Source of the DNA: Mesorhizobium sp. M4B.F.Ca.ET.203.01.1.1
GTDB lineage: Bacteria > Pseudomonadota > Alphaproteobacteria > Rhizobiales > Rhizobiaceae
Assembly: GCF_004791025.1 (NCBI RefSeq)
Contig: NZ_SRUO01000001.1
Location: 558,001 to 622,000, forward strand
Direction: 5' to 3'
DNA length: 64,000 nt
The position numbers were made by a program, and so were the translations under genes. The stretch's first letter is position 1, and every line of letters starts with the position of its first letter. Under the pieces are notes generated by a model. That model had not been told where the DNA came from, ran no database searches, and was given only the letters and a program-made list of their open reading frames with translations. Shown here in pieces: positions 44,346 to 53,433 of the stretch.

Positions 44346-45794
44346 CTATTCCTTCGCCGTCTCGGCCGCCTTGGTATCCAGCAGCCCATAGCCGAAATCA
44401 TTGTCTCGCCCTTTCGGGCCGAGATCCTTGGCGGTGGCGGCGAGCGCCTTCTCGATGTCGTCGGCCGAGCGGTCCGGCGCGGCGTGGATCAAATTGGCGA
44501 TGGCGCCGCTGACGATCGCGGCGGCGAAGGAGGTGCCGGTCACCACGTCCGAGCCGGCGCCGCTCGGCGCCACCACCTCGACGCCGGGAGCGGAGATGAA
44601 GACATAGGCGCCGCGATTGGCCTGCGGCATCAGCCCGTCCTTGGCGTCGGTGGCGGTCACCGCGATGACGCCGTCGAAGGCGGCCGGGTAGCCATAGGGA
44701 GCCTTCGGGCCGTTGTTGCCGGCGGCGGCGACCAGGACGATGCCCAGCGCGCGGGCATTGCGGCAGGCAATGCCGAGCAGGTCGTTCTTCGGGCCGACGA
44801 AGCTCATATTGATGATGCGCACATCCTGCTCTGCCGCCCAGTCGAGCGCCGACAGGATGACGTCCATGGTCGACTTGCCGCCCTCGAAGGCGCGGGCATG
44901 GTAGATCTTCGCGCCAGGCGCCATGCCCTTGAGCGCGCCGACGCCGGCGATCAGGCCATCGATCGAGGTGCCGTGGTCGCGCTTTTCGACCGCCACGGCG
45001 GGCATGGCGTCGAACTGGTCGGCGATGACGCCCGACAGCGCCGGGTTGGTGTCGTCGATGCCGGTGTCGATGACGGCGACGCGGACATTCTCGCCGCTCG
45101 CCTGGTCAGCATCGAGCGCGATGCGGTCGAAGGCATAGTTGACGATGCCGGCCGCCTGCTGCAGCGAATAGACATGGTTGGGCTCGCGGCGCCTGGTGCG
45201 GCCGTCGGCGGCCAGTTGCGCCAGCACGACGCCGACCGGGCGGCCGTCGGGAATGCCGAAGCGCGCCAGCGTGGTGCCGAGCAGGCGCGACTGCCGCTCG
45301 GAGCGCACTTCGAGCCCGAAGGAAGCGGCGATCTGCTGCACGGTGGCGGCATCGCCGTCGACCGTCACCAGCACCTCGTCCGGCACGAAATCGCCGACGA
45401 TGGCGCGCTGCGGCTCGGTGGCGATGAGGTCGGTCGGCGAAATGATCGGACCGCCAAGCGCCGGCGCTTGCACGGGCGGCGCGGGCTGGGCCGGCGGCGG
45501 CAGCGAGCTGGCCGGATCGCGACGCGGATCGGGCGTCGGCACCGGCGTCGCGCCGCCGGGAGGATTGGGGAACAGGTCGACGATCAGGGCAGGCAGAAAG
45601 ACGGCGCCTGCAGGGCCGGCACCAGGCGTACCGCCGCCATCATCCTTGGCGCAGTCGGCGCCGGCGGCGTTTGTCCCGTCGGGACACCCGGTCTTGGCCG
45701 GCGGCTGGTCCTCGCTCTGGGCAAAAACGGGCATGGCGGCGATTGTCATCGCCGCCAGCAGGAACCCAAACGCGATGACCGGTTTAGCCGCCAC
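44346..45794 (-). CDS. exported subtilisin-like serine protease (S8)
   Basis: 482 residues. Signal peptide (FGFLLAAMTIAAMPVFAQ), a proline-rich stretch (about residues 80-110), a prodomain-like region (VPDEVLVTVDGDAATVQQIA) and an S8 catalytic domain with Asp (VAVIDTGIDD), His (RDHGTSIDG) and Ser (TGTSFAAAIVSG). The conserved Asn of the oxyanion hole is in AAAGNNG. It overlaps the anti-sigma gene by 11 bases, so it belongs to the sigma/anti-sigma operon. Probably acts in the periplasm or outside the cell. Confidence 0.9.
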   Translation of the reverse strand: MAAKPVIAFGFLLAAMTIAAMPVFAQSEDQPPAKTGCPDGTNAAGADCAKDDGGGTPGAGPAGAVFLPALIVDLFPNPPGGATPVPTPDPRRDPASSLPPPAQPAPPVQAPALGGPIISPTDLIATEPQRAIVGDFVPDEVLVTVDGDAATVQQIAASFGLEVRSERQSRLLGTTLARFGIPDGRPVGVVLAQLAADGRTRRREPNHVYSLQQAAGIVNYAFDRIALDADQASGENVRVAVIDTGIDDTNPALSGVIADQFDAMPAVAVEKRDHGTSIDGLIAGVGALKGMAPGAKIYHARAFEGGKSTMDVILSALDWAAEQDVRIINMSFVGPKNDLLGIACRNARALGIVLVAAAGNNGPKAPYGYPAAFDGVIAVTATDAKDGLMPQANRGAYVFISAPGVEVVAPSGAGSDVVTGTSFAAAIVSGAIANLIHAAPDRSADDIEKALAATAKDLGPKGRDNDFGYGLLDTKAAETAKE

Positions 45795-46452
45795 TGGCCG
45801 GTTTCCTTCCCTCGATCACAGCATCGGCGAAAGGCTGGGCGGCAATAAGGCCGAGCAGCTTCTTGTAATCGTCTCCGGTCTCGGCCGGGATGGCGATGCG
45901 GAAGACGCCGTCGGCGGTCGGCCCGCCGGCGATTTTCAGCCTGTTCCGATCGAGGAAGGCGGCGATATCAGCCATCTTCGCCTCCGGCTTGAACTTGACC
46001 AGCGCGAACGGCAGCTTCGCCAGCTCGTCCTCGGCGCCGGCGATCTCGAAATCGTTGCCCTTGCCGCCGGGCTCAACGAAGGATTGCACCACCACCAGCG
46101 CCAGCAGGGCCGCCGCAGCCGCCCAGGCGACGGTGGCGGGCACCGCCATGAAGCGATTGAGGGCCTGCGTGAGCCATGACGGGCTGGCCGGCGCACGCGC
46201 CGGACCGGCCTCGGCTTCGAGGGCGCGGGCGAAGCGGCTCAGCGCATCGGCCGGCGGGCGGATCGCCTCGTTGGCGGCGGCGGTGCCGGAGAATTCGGCC
46301 TCGGCCTCGCCGAGCGCGGCAAGTGCGGCCGGATCGTTCGCCAGCCATTCCTCGACGGCTTCCAGCTCGGCGCCTTCCAGCGAGCCGTTCAGGTAGAACG
46401 GCAGCAGCGTTTCCATCTCGTCGCGGCGCGACATCTTTTCAGCGGCGCTCAT
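45784..46452 (-). CDS. anti-sigma factor with one membrane helix and a prodomain-like outer domain
   Basis: 222 residues from ATG 46452 (ATGA overlap with the sigma gene; a GTG two codons earlier is possible). The N-terminal part (METLLPFYLNGSLEGAELEAVEEWLANDP) resembles the zinc-less anti-sigma domain. One membrane helix lies near residues 105-128 (VAWAAAAALLALVVVQSF). The outer domain (LPFALVKFKPEAKMADIAAFLDR, GGPTADGVFRIAIP) looks like a subtilase N-terminal propeptide-type fold. It should hold the sigma factor at the membrane until a signal is sensed. Confidence 0.78.
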   Translation of the reverse strand: MSAAEKMSRRDEMETLLPFYLNGSLEGAELEAVEEWLANDPAALAALGEAEAEFSGTAAANEAIRPPADALSRFARALEAEAGPARAPASPSWLTQALNRFMAVPATVAWAAAAALLALVVVQSFVEPGGKGNDFEIAGAEDELAKLPFALVKFKPEAKMADIAAFLDRNRLKIAGGPTADGVFRIAIPAETGDDYKKLLGLIAAQPFADAVIEGRKPASGG

Positions 46453-47075
46453 GGCCACCCCCTGTCGTAACCGGCAGCCTTGAGGGCCTCGCCGAGTTTC
46501 TTGCGGGCGTAGAACATCCTGGTCTTGACGGTGGCGACGGGAATGCCGAGCACCTCGCCGATCTCGGTCACCGACTGTCCGTGGTAATAGGCGAGGTCGA
46601 TCACCGTGCGATGCTCCTCCGGCAGGGCGTCGACGAAGCGCCGCAGGGCGGCGCCCTTGTCTTCCTTCATGGTGACGACTTCCGGCGTGTCGGCGCTGTC
46701 GGGGACCTGGGCCGCGTCATCGTCGTCGATCCAGTCCTCCTTCTTCTTGCGCAGCGAGGACAGCGCCTTGAAGCGGGCGATGCCGAGCAGCCATGTCGAG
46801 ACTTCCGAGCGCCCTTCGAAGCTGGGCGCCTGGCGCCACAGTTCGAGGAACACCTCGTTCGCGATATCGTCGGCCATCATTTCCGATCCCGTCTGGCGCA
46901 CCACGAAACGGTAGACCCGCGCATGGTGACGCATGAACAGGAGCCGCACGGCAGCCCGGTCGCCCTTCGCGACCCGGTCGACAAGCGCGCGATCGGTCTC
47001 CATCGCCGCCGTCATGGCCGGTCGAGCCGCCTGGCTCCTCGTAGCTCTGTCGCCGATCGGTCCAAAAAGGTTCAT
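46449..47075 (-). CDS. ECF RNA polymerase sigma factor
   Basis: 208 residues if started at 47075; starts at 47015 or 47003 would give about 188 or 184 residues and fit the sigma-2 region better, but none has a well-spaced ribosome site. Region 2 is LLFMRHHARVYRFVVRQTGS to FLELWRQAPSFEGRSEVSTW; region 4 is LPEEHRTVIDLAYYHGQSVT to VKTRMFYARKKLGEAL. A linker rich in Asp (DWIDDDDAAQVPDSADTPE) separates them. First gene of the operon with anti-sigma and subtilase; probably activates its own promoter. Confidence 0.88.
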   Translation of the reverse strand: MNLFGPIGDRATRSQAARPAMTAAMETDRALVDRVAKGDRAAVRLLFMRHHARVYRFVVRQTGSEMMADDIANEVFLELWRQAPSFEGRSEVSTWLLGIARFKALSSLRKKKEDWIDDDDAAQVPDSADTPEVVTMKEDKGAALRRFVDALPEEHRTVIDLAYYHGQSVTEIGEVLGIPVATVKTRMFYARKKLGEALKAAGYDRGWP

Positions 47076-47136
47076 CCTTCCGCCAAGGAATTTTCGGGAG
47101 GCTAACCGAAGAGCGGGGACGTTGCCAGAGTATCTG

Positions 47137-47272
47137 CCTTCTCCCCGTCACTATACGGGGAGAAGCTGCCGGCAGGCGGATGAGGGGCGGCGCCGGCGTC
47201 GGCAATTGTCGATGTTGGCGCTGCCCCTCACCCTTACCCTCTCCCCGTATAGTGACGGGGAGAGGGGGCGCC
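47137..47272. repeat. palindromic intergenic repeat, family B copy 1
   Basis: The arms at 47141-47162 and 47241-47262 are perfect 22-base inverted copies (CTCCCCGTCACTATACGGGG and complement), each itself nearly palindromic. Inside are GATGAGGGGCGGCGCC and GGCGCTGCCCCTCA, also inverted. The same design occurs at 61800-61944. It lies between the sigma gene and the phosphodiesterase gene. Confidence 0.93.
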
Positions 47273-47283
47273 AACGCCGCGTT

Positions 47284-48135
47284 TCACCCCAAAAACGGCT
47301 TCGCCTTCATCGTCTCTGGCACGGGCACGCCGAGGCGCTTCAGCACCGTCGGCGCCAGCTGCAACTGGTCGAGCAGCGTGTCTGGCTCGGGACCTTTGCC
47401 CGGGCCGAAATAGTATAGGGCGAAATCCTGCATCTCGTCGTCATGGCCGCCGTGGTGGCCGCGGTCGGTCTGGCCATGGTCGGCGGTGACGATCACCTCG
47501 TAGCCGGCTTGCCGCCAGAGCGGCAGGAAGCCGGCGAGCATGGCATCCATCGCATAGACGGCATGGTCCATCTCATGGCAGTCATGGCCGAAGCGATGCC
47601 CCATCGAATCCAGCGTGCAGGTGTGGAGGATGCCGTAGTCGATGCCGTGGCGCCTGGCCAGCATGGTCAGCGTGGCGAACAGGTCGGCATCGCTGGGCGT
47701 CATCTGGTTCCTGGCATTGTAGCCGGTCATGGTGTGGAAGCGGCCATGGGTGATCGGCCCGCCCGGCTCGTCGAACTCCATGTCCTCGACGAGGTCGAAC
47801 GGATAGGAGCGGAAGAATTCCGACCAGTAGGAATGGGTGACCGCGCCCGTCCTGCCGCCGGCCTTGCTGACCTCGGAGAAGATGTCCGGCTGCTCGACCC
47901 TGAACCGGTTCTCATTGGACAGGATGCCATGCACCTGCGGCGCAACGCCGGTGTGGATCGAGGCATAGCAGCAGGCCGAGGTCGACGGGAGCACCGAGCG
48001 CATCTTCCAGACCCGCGCCTCGCCCGACTGGACCCAGCCTTCGAGATTACCCATGAGCCGGCGCCAGTTCCGGTAGGGCACGCCGTCGAGGATGATAAGC
48101 AGAAGCTTTGTCGCGAGCGCCACCGGCGGCTCCAT
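47284..48135 (-). CDS. alkaline-phosphatase-superfamily phosphodiesterase
   Basis: 283 residues; start at 48135 has AAGGA eight bases upstream. Type I phosphodiesterase/nucleotide pyrophosphatase metal ligands are visible: ILDGVPYRNW, nucleophile region LPSTSACCYASIHTGV, DSMGHRFGHD and TADHGQTD, with GHHGGHDDEM near the end. No signal peptide, so probably cytoplasmic. It is the last gene of the operon with a peptide-type ABC transporter and CocE hydrolase, 90 bases after the ATPase gene. It may cleave a phosphoester within the imported compound; unproven. Confidence 0.82.
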   Translation of the reverse strand: MEPPVALATKLLLIILDGVPYRNWRRLMGNLEGWVQSGEARVWKMRSVLPSTSACCYASIHTGVAPQVHGILSNENRFRVEQPDIFSEVSKAGGRTGAVTHSYWSEFFRSYPFDLVEDMEFDEPGGPITHGRFHTMTGYNARNQMTPSDADLFATLTMLARRHGIDYGILHTCTLDSMGHRFGHDCHEMDHAVYAMDAMLAGFLPLWRQAGYEVIVTADHGQTDRGHHGGHDDEMQDFALYYFGPGKGPEPDTLLDQLQLAPTVLKRLGVPVPETMKAKPFLG

Positions 48136-48225
48136 TCCAATGTCCTTTGAAATCGGAACGCCGCGGGTCTCTCGGACACGCGGCGCCCACACCCGTGAAA
48201 CGGGCAGGCCGATGCTTCCTGGGCC

Positions 48226-49881
48226 CTAGTTGCCCGCGCTCGCCATGCGACGACCCGCGATCGCCTTCTCCAGCCAGCCGATCTCCATTTCGGGAACCGA
48301 GGACAGCAAGAGATCGGTGTAGGCATCGAAGGGCGGTGCCAGCACCTTGCTCTTGGCGCCGTAGCGCACCACCTCGCCGCGATACATCACCGCGATCGAA
48401 TCGGCGATCGACTTCACCGTGGCGAGATCGTGGGTGATGAACAGATAGGCGACGCCTTCCTCCTTCTGCAGGCCGAGCAGCAGTTCGAGGATGCCATGCG
48501 CGACCAGCGGGTCGAGCGCCGACGTCACCTCGTCGCAGATGATCAGCTTCGGCTTGGCGGCGAGCGAGCGGGCGATGCAGACGCGCTGCTTCTGGCCGCC
48601 GGAGAGCTCGGCCGGGTAGCGGTCGACGAAACCCTTGCCCATCTCGATCTTGTCGAGCAGCTCGGCGACGCGCCGGTCGCGCTCGCTGCCGCGTATGCCG
48701 AAATAGAATTCGAGCGGCCGACCGATGATGGTGCCGACCGTCTGGCGCGGATTCATCGCCACGTCGGCCATCTGGTAGATCATCTGCAGCTGGCGCAGAT
48801 CCTCCTTCGGCCGGTCGACGAGCTTGTTGCCGAGCGTGCGGCCATCGAAGACGACGCTGCCCTGCTCGGGCGGCAGCAAGCCGGTGATGGCGCGCGCCAG
48901 CGTCGACTTGCCCGAACCGGACTCGCCGACGACGGCCAGCGTCTGGCCCGGAAAGATGTCGACCGAAACGTTTTTCAGCACCTTGATGTGGCTGCGGCCA
49001 TAGGCGGCGGTCACGTTCTTCACCGACAGCACCGGCGTCGTGCCGGGCGTTTGCTCCTGGTGCGCGATCTCGTGCACCGAGACCAGCGCGTTGGTGTATT
49101 CCTGGCGCGGTTCCTTGATGATCTGGCGGGTGCCGCCCCATTCGACCAGCCGGCCGTGGCGCAGCACCATGATCTCGTCCGACACCTGGGCGACGACGGC
49201 AAGGTCATGGGTGATGTAGAGCGCCGCGACATGCGTGTCGCGGATGGCGTCCTTGATCGCCGCCAGCACGTCGATCTGCGTCGTCACGTCGAGCGCGGTG
49301 GTCGGCTCGTCGAAGACGATCAGGTCGGGTTCGGAGCACAGCGCCATCGCCGTCATGACGCGCTGCAGCTGACCACCGGAGACCTGGTGCGGGAAGCGTT
49401 CGCCAATGGTTTCCGGGTTGGGGAGGCTGAGTTTCTTGAACAGCGCGACGGCACGTTTCTCGGCCTCGGCCCGGGTCGCCGTGCCGTGCAGAAGGGCTGC
49501 CTCCACCACCTGATCCATCAGCCTGTGGGCGGGATTGAAGGCGGCGGCCGCCGACTGCGCGACATAGCAGACCTCGCGGCCGCGCAACCTGCGGAAGCCT
49601 TCCTTGCCGCCCTTCAGGATGTCGCGGCCGTTGAGGATGACCTCGCCGCCGGTGATGCGCACGCCGCCGCGGCCATAGCCCATCGACGACAGGCCGATGG
49701 TCGACTTGCCGGCGCCGGACTCGCCGATCAGGCCGAGCACCTTGCCCTTTTCCAGCGTCAGCGAGACGTCGTGCACCAGCGTGATGGTCTTCGGCTGCTC
49801 GCCGGGCGGATAGACGGTCGCTTCGATGCGCAGGTTGCGGATGTCGAGCAGCATGCCGGGCTTCGCTTTGGTGTCAGCCAT
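48226..49881 (-). CDS. ABC transporter ATPase, fused DppD-DppF type
   Basis: 551 residues holding two complete ATPase domains. Domain 1 (about 10-260): GESGAGKST, VSGGQLQRV, LIVFDEPTTALD. Domain 2 (about 285-535): GESGSGKST, LSGGQKQRV, LIICDEVTSALD. Both end with the oligopeptide-type H-loop (ITHDLA). Fusing the two ATPases is common in rhizobial peptide and opine transporters. Start overlaps the permease stop by one base. Confidence 0.92.
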   Translation of the reverse strand: MADTKAKPGMLLDIRNLRIEATVYPPGEQPKTITLVHDVSLTLEKGKVLGLIGESGAGKSTIGLSSMGYGRGGVRITGGEVILNGRDILKGGKEGFRRLRGREVCYVAQSAAAAFNPAHRLMDQVVEAALLHGTATRAEAEKRAVALFKKLSLPNPETIGERFPHQVSGGQLQRVMTAMALCSEPDLIVFDEPTTALDVTTQIDVLAAIKDAIRDTHVAALYITHDLAVVAQVSDEIMVLRHGRLVEWGGTRQIIKEPRQEYTNALVSVHEIAHQEQTPGTTPVLSVKNVTAAYGRSHIKVLKNVSVDIFPGQTLAVVGESGSGKSTLARAITGLLPPEQGSVVFDGRTLGNKLVDRPKEDLRQLQMIYQMADVAMNPRQTVGTIIGRPLEFYFGIRGSERDRRVAELLDKIEMGKGFVDRYPAELSGGQKQRVCIARSLAAKPKLIICDEVTSALDPLVAHGILELLLGLQKEEGVAYLFITHDLATVKSIADSIAVMYRGEVVRYGAKSKVLAPPFDAYTDLLLSSVPEMEIGWLEKAIAGRRMASAGN

Positions 49882-50708
49882 CACCCGCGCCCTCCCTTCA
49901 GGCTTGCCGTCCGGTTGAGCACCCAGTCGGCGACGAGATTGACGGAGATGGCAAGCGCCGCGATCGCCGCGGCCGGGATCAGCGCCGCCGCGATGCCGAA
50001 GACGATGCCGTCCTTGTTTTCCTTCACCATGCCGCCCCAGTCGGCGTCCGGCGGCTGCACGCCGAGGCCGAGGAAGGAGAGCGTCGACAAAAACAGCACC
50101 GCATAGATGAAACGCAGGCCAAGCTCCGAGACCAGCGGCGACAGCGCATTGGGCAGGATCTCGCGGAAGATGATCCAGGCGCTGCCTTCGCCGCGCAGCT
50201 TGGCGGCTTCGACATAATCCATGACGTTGATGTCGACGGCGACCGCGCGCGACAGCCGGTAGACGCGGGTGGAGTCGAGAACGCCCATCACCAGGATCAG
50301 CGTCACCACGTTGGAGGGGAGCACCGAAAGCACGACGAGGGCCATGATCAGCGTCGGGATCGACATCAGCAGGTCGATGAGGCGCGACAGGATGGTGTCG
50401 TACCAGCCGCCGAACACCGCGGCCGAAAAACCGAGTATGGCGCCGAGCGAGAAGGACAGCGCGGTGGCCAGCACCGCGATGAACAGGGTGATGCGGGCGC
50501 CGTAGATCATGCGTGACAGCAGGTCGCGGCCGAGATTGTCGGTGCCCAGCCAGTGCGCCGATGACATCGGCTCCCAAGGGACGTCGCTGACAATCTCGGC
50601 ATTGCCGTGCGGCGCGATCCACGGCGCGAAGATCGCTGCCAGCACGAACAGCGAGGTCAGCACGATACCGATCAATGCCGGTAGGGGGATGCGTGCAATA
50701 TTCAGCAT
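49881..50708 (-). CDS. peptide-type ABC transporter permease (DppC-like)
   Basis: 275 residues. N-terminal helix and the LGTDNLGRDLLSRMIYGARITL motif identify the DppC/OppC class; YVEAAKLRGEGSAWIIFREILPN is the ATPase-contact loop. About six membrane segments. Thirteen bases after the DppB-like gene and overlapping the ATPase gene. Confidence 0.92.
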   Translation of the reverse strand: MLNIARIPLPALIGIVLTSLFVLAAIFAPWIAPHGNAEIVSDVPWEPMSSAHWLGTDNLGRDLLSRMIYGARITLFIAVLATALSFSLGAILGFSAAVFGGWYDTILSRLIDLLMSIPTLIMALVVLSVLPSNVVTLILVMGVLDSTRVYRLSRAVAVDINVMDYVEAAKLRGEGSAWIIFREILPNALSPLVSELGLRFIYAVLFLSTLSFLGLGVQPPDADWGGMVKENKDGIVFGIAAALIPAAAIAALAISVNLVADWVLNRTASLKGGRG

Positions 50709-50721
50709 GTCCCGCTACCTC

Positions 50722-51681
50722 CTACTTCGGATGCCTGAGGCGCGGATTGGCGACGATCGCCGCAATGTCCGCGATGATGTTGAGGCTGATATAGACGGCG
50801 GCGAAGATCAGGCCGACCGCCTGAACGACCGGCACGTCGCGCTTGGTGACGTGGTCGACCAGATACTGTCCCATGCCGGGATAGACGAAGATCACCTCGA
50901 CCACGACGACGCCGACGACGAGATAGGCGAGGTTGAGCATGACGACGTTGATGATCGGCGCGATGGCGTTCGGGAACGCATGCTTGCGGATGACGGCGAA
51001 GGCCGACAGACCCTTCAACTCGGCCGTCTCGACATAGGCCGACTGCATGACGTTGAGGATCGCCGCGCGCGTCATGCGCATCATGTGGGCCAGAACCACC
51101 AACGTCAGCGCCGCCGCAGGCAAGGCGATGGCCTGCATGCGCTCACCGAACGGCATACCCTCATAGACGGTGGAGATGGCCGGGAACCATTGGTGCTGCA
51201 CTGCGAAGTAGAAGACGAGCACATAGCCGATGAAGAATTCCGGGAACGAGGTCGAGGCCAGCGCCACGCCGGAGATCAGCTTGTCGACCCAGCCGTTGCG
51301 GTAACGCACCGCGATCAGACCGAGGATGATCGCCAGCGGCACGGCGACGATCGCCGCCCAGAAGGCGAGGAACAGCGTGTTCCACAGCCGGTCCTTGATC
51401 GATGTCGCAATGTCCTGCCCGCTCGACATGGCGGTGCCGAGATCGCCGGTGAGCACGCCGCCCAGCCAGTGGAAGTAGCGGAGATAGGCAGGCTGGTTGA
51501 GCCCGAGCTGCTCGCGCAGATTGGCGAGCGACTCCGGCGTCGCCGATTGTCCGAGAATGGCTTGCGCGACGTCGCCGGGCAGGATCTGGGTGCCGGCGAA
51601 GATCAGGACCGAAACGGCCAACAAGAGGAGGATGCCCAGCGCAACGCGCTGGGCCACCAGTTTCACGATGGGTGAGGACAT
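50722..51681 (-). CDS. peptide-type ABC transporter permease (DppB-like)
   Basis: 319 residues. Starts VKLVAQRVALGILLLLAVSVLIF, contains ILPGDVAQAILGQSATPESLANLREQLGL and the contact loop YVETAELKGLSAFAVIRKHAFPN, all DppB/OppB features. Sixteen bases after the binding-protein gene. Forms the channel together with the DppC-like subunit. Confidence 0.92.
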   Translation of the reverse strand: MSSPIVKLVAQRVALGILLLLAVSVLIFAGTQILPGDVAQAILGQSATPESLANLREQLGLNQPAYLRYFHWLGGVLTGDLGTAMSSGQDIATSIKDRLWNTLFLAFWAAIVAVPLAIILGLIAVRYRNGWVDKLISGVALASTSFPEFFIGYVLVFYFAVQHQWFPAISTVYEGMPFGERMQAIALPAAALTLVVLAHMMRMTRAAILNVMQSAYVETAELKGLSAFAVIRKHAFPNAIAPIINVVMLNLAYLVVGVVVVEVIFVYPGMGQYLVDHVTKRDVPVVQAVGLIFAAVYISLNIIADIAAIVANPRLRHPK

Positions 51682-51697
51682 CTCCGCAAGGCCGAAC

Positions 51698-53284
51698 TCA
51701 GGCTTCGAGCCAGCACTTCGCCAGAGCGTAGCCGTTCATCAGCTCCTGATGCGGATCGTCGACCCAGCCGCCGACCTTGGCGCCGGTGGCATCGATGAAC
51801 TGATTGAACATCGGCAGGATCAGACCGCCCTCGTCGCGCACCATGACGGCCATGTCATGGTACATCGCCTTGCGCTTGGCTTCGTCCAGCTCGGCGCGCG
51901 CGGCCAGCACCATCTTGTCGAAGTCCGGACGCTTGAAGCGCGTGTCGTTCCAGTCGGCCGTCGACAGATAGGCGGTCGAGTACATCTGGTCCTGGGTCGA
52001 GCGGCCGCCCCAATACGAGGCGCAGAAGGGCTGCTTGTTCCAGACCTCGTTCCAGTAGCCGTCGCCCGGCTCGCGCTTGATCTCGAGCTTGATGCCGGCC
52101 TTGGCCGCGCTCTGCTGGTAGAGCTGCGCGGCATCGACGGCGCCGGGGAAGGCGACATCGGAGGTCCTGAGCAGCACCGAGCCGTCATGGCCGGACTTCT
52201 TGTAGTGGAACTTGGCCTTGTCCGGATCGTACTTGCGCTGCTCGATCTCGGTGAACAGCGGGTAGGCCGCGTTGATCGGGAAGTCGTTGCCAAGCGAGCC
52301 GTAGCCGCGCAGCACCTTGTTCAGCATCTCCTCGCGGTCGATGGCCAGCTTCAGCGCCATCCTGAGATCGTTGTTGTCGAACGGCGCCGTGTTGCAATGC
52401 ATGATGAACACGTAGTGGCCGGGGCCCGCATGGTTGCGGATGGTGACGCCCGGCACGCGCTTGATCAGGTCGACGATCTTCGGCTCGACGCGGTTGATCA
52501 TGTTGACCTGGCCGCCCTGCAGGGCCGCGGTGCGCGCCGTCGCGTCGTTGATGACAACCACTTCGATCTGGTCGGCATGGCCCATCTTGTCGCCCTGCCA
52601 GTAGTTGGCGAAGCGCTCGCCTACATGGCGCACGCCGGGCTCGTTGGTCTTGACCACATAGGGGCCCGCCGAGATGCCGGCATCGGGCTTGTCCTTGCCG
52701 CCGTTCGGCTGGACGATCAGGTGATAGTCGCTCAGCAGGTAGGGAAGGTCGGCATTGGCCTCCTTCAGCGTCAGCACCACTTCCTTGCCGCTGGCCTTGA
52801 TGCTCTCGATGCCCTTCATGTAGCCGAGAGCGCCGGATTTCGACTTCTCGTCGGAGTGACGTTCGAGCGTGGCGGCGACGTCCTCGGCGGTCACGGTCTT
52901 GCCGTTGTGGAATTCGACACCGTCGCGAATCTTCAGCGTCCAGACCTTGGCATCATCGGAGGAGCCGATCTCCTCGGCGATGCGGTTCTCGAGCTTGCCG
53001 TCAGGCGACAGCTCGACGATCATTTCGCCCCAGCACTTGCCGAAGGCGAACGGCACCTGGGTCATCATCAGCGCCGGATCGAGGCTGTTGGTGGATTCAC
53101 CACCGACGAGGCCGGCCTTCAGCGTGCCGCCCTTGACCGGACCGGCGGCGCGGGCCGCGCTCGAAAGCAGCGAATTGGCGAAGGGAGCGGAGATGCCGAG
53201 CGCGGCGGCGCGGCCGAGAAAGTCGCGACGGCTGAGCTTGCCGGCGGCGACACGACGGCTGAGATAGTCCAGTTCGTTAGACAT
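51698..53284 (-). CDS. peptide-type ABC transporter substrate-binding protein, Tat-exported
   Basis: 528 residues; ATG 53284 follows GTGAGGA, a longer frame upstream has no site. The N-terminus has a twin-arginine signal (LSRRDFLGRAAALGISAPFA) and the SBP_bac_5 fold follows (LKAGLVGGESTNSLDPAL, VWTLKIRDGVEFHNGKTVTAEDV, DNNDLRMALKLAIDREEML). Tat export suggests folding before transport. Ligand could be a peptide, opine or an ester compound, given the CocE and phosphodiesterase partners. Confidence 0.9.
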   Translation of the reverse strand: MSNELDYLSRRVAAGKLSRRDFLGRAAALGISAPFANSLLSSAARAAGPVKGGTLKAGLVGGESTNSLDPALMMTQVPFAFGKCWGEMIVELSPDGKLENRIAEEIGSSDDAKVWTLKIRDGVEFHNGKTVTAEDVAATLERHSDEKSKSGALGYMKGIESIKASGKEVVLTLKEANADLPYLLSDYHLIVQPNGGKDKPDAGISAGPYVVKTNEPGVRHVGERFANYWQGDKMGHADQIEVVVINDATARTAALQGGQVNMINRVEPKIVDLIKRVPGVTIRNHAGPGHYVFIMHCNTAPFDNNDLRMALKLAIDREEMLNKVLRGYGSLGNDFPINAAYPLFTEIEQRKYDPDKAKFHYKKSGHDGSVLLRTSDVAFPGAVDAAQLYQQSAAKAGIKLEIKREPGDGYWNEVWNKQPFCASYWGGRSTQDQMYSTAYLSTADWNDTRFKRPDFDKMVLAARAELDEAKRKAMYHDMAVMVRDEGGLILPMFNQFIDATGAKVGGWVDDPHQELMNGYALAKCWLEA

Positions 53285-53433
53285 TGCAGGTTCCTCACTC
53301 TGATGGTTCGACCTTGCGGCCGTTTCTTGTTTCTTGTGAGGATAATGAGCGCAACGGAAAGCTGTAAGCAAGACCGAATGCGACATGCCGTGGCGTAAAT
53401 GGCGCGTCGCAATTGGACCAATCCTGCCAGCTC

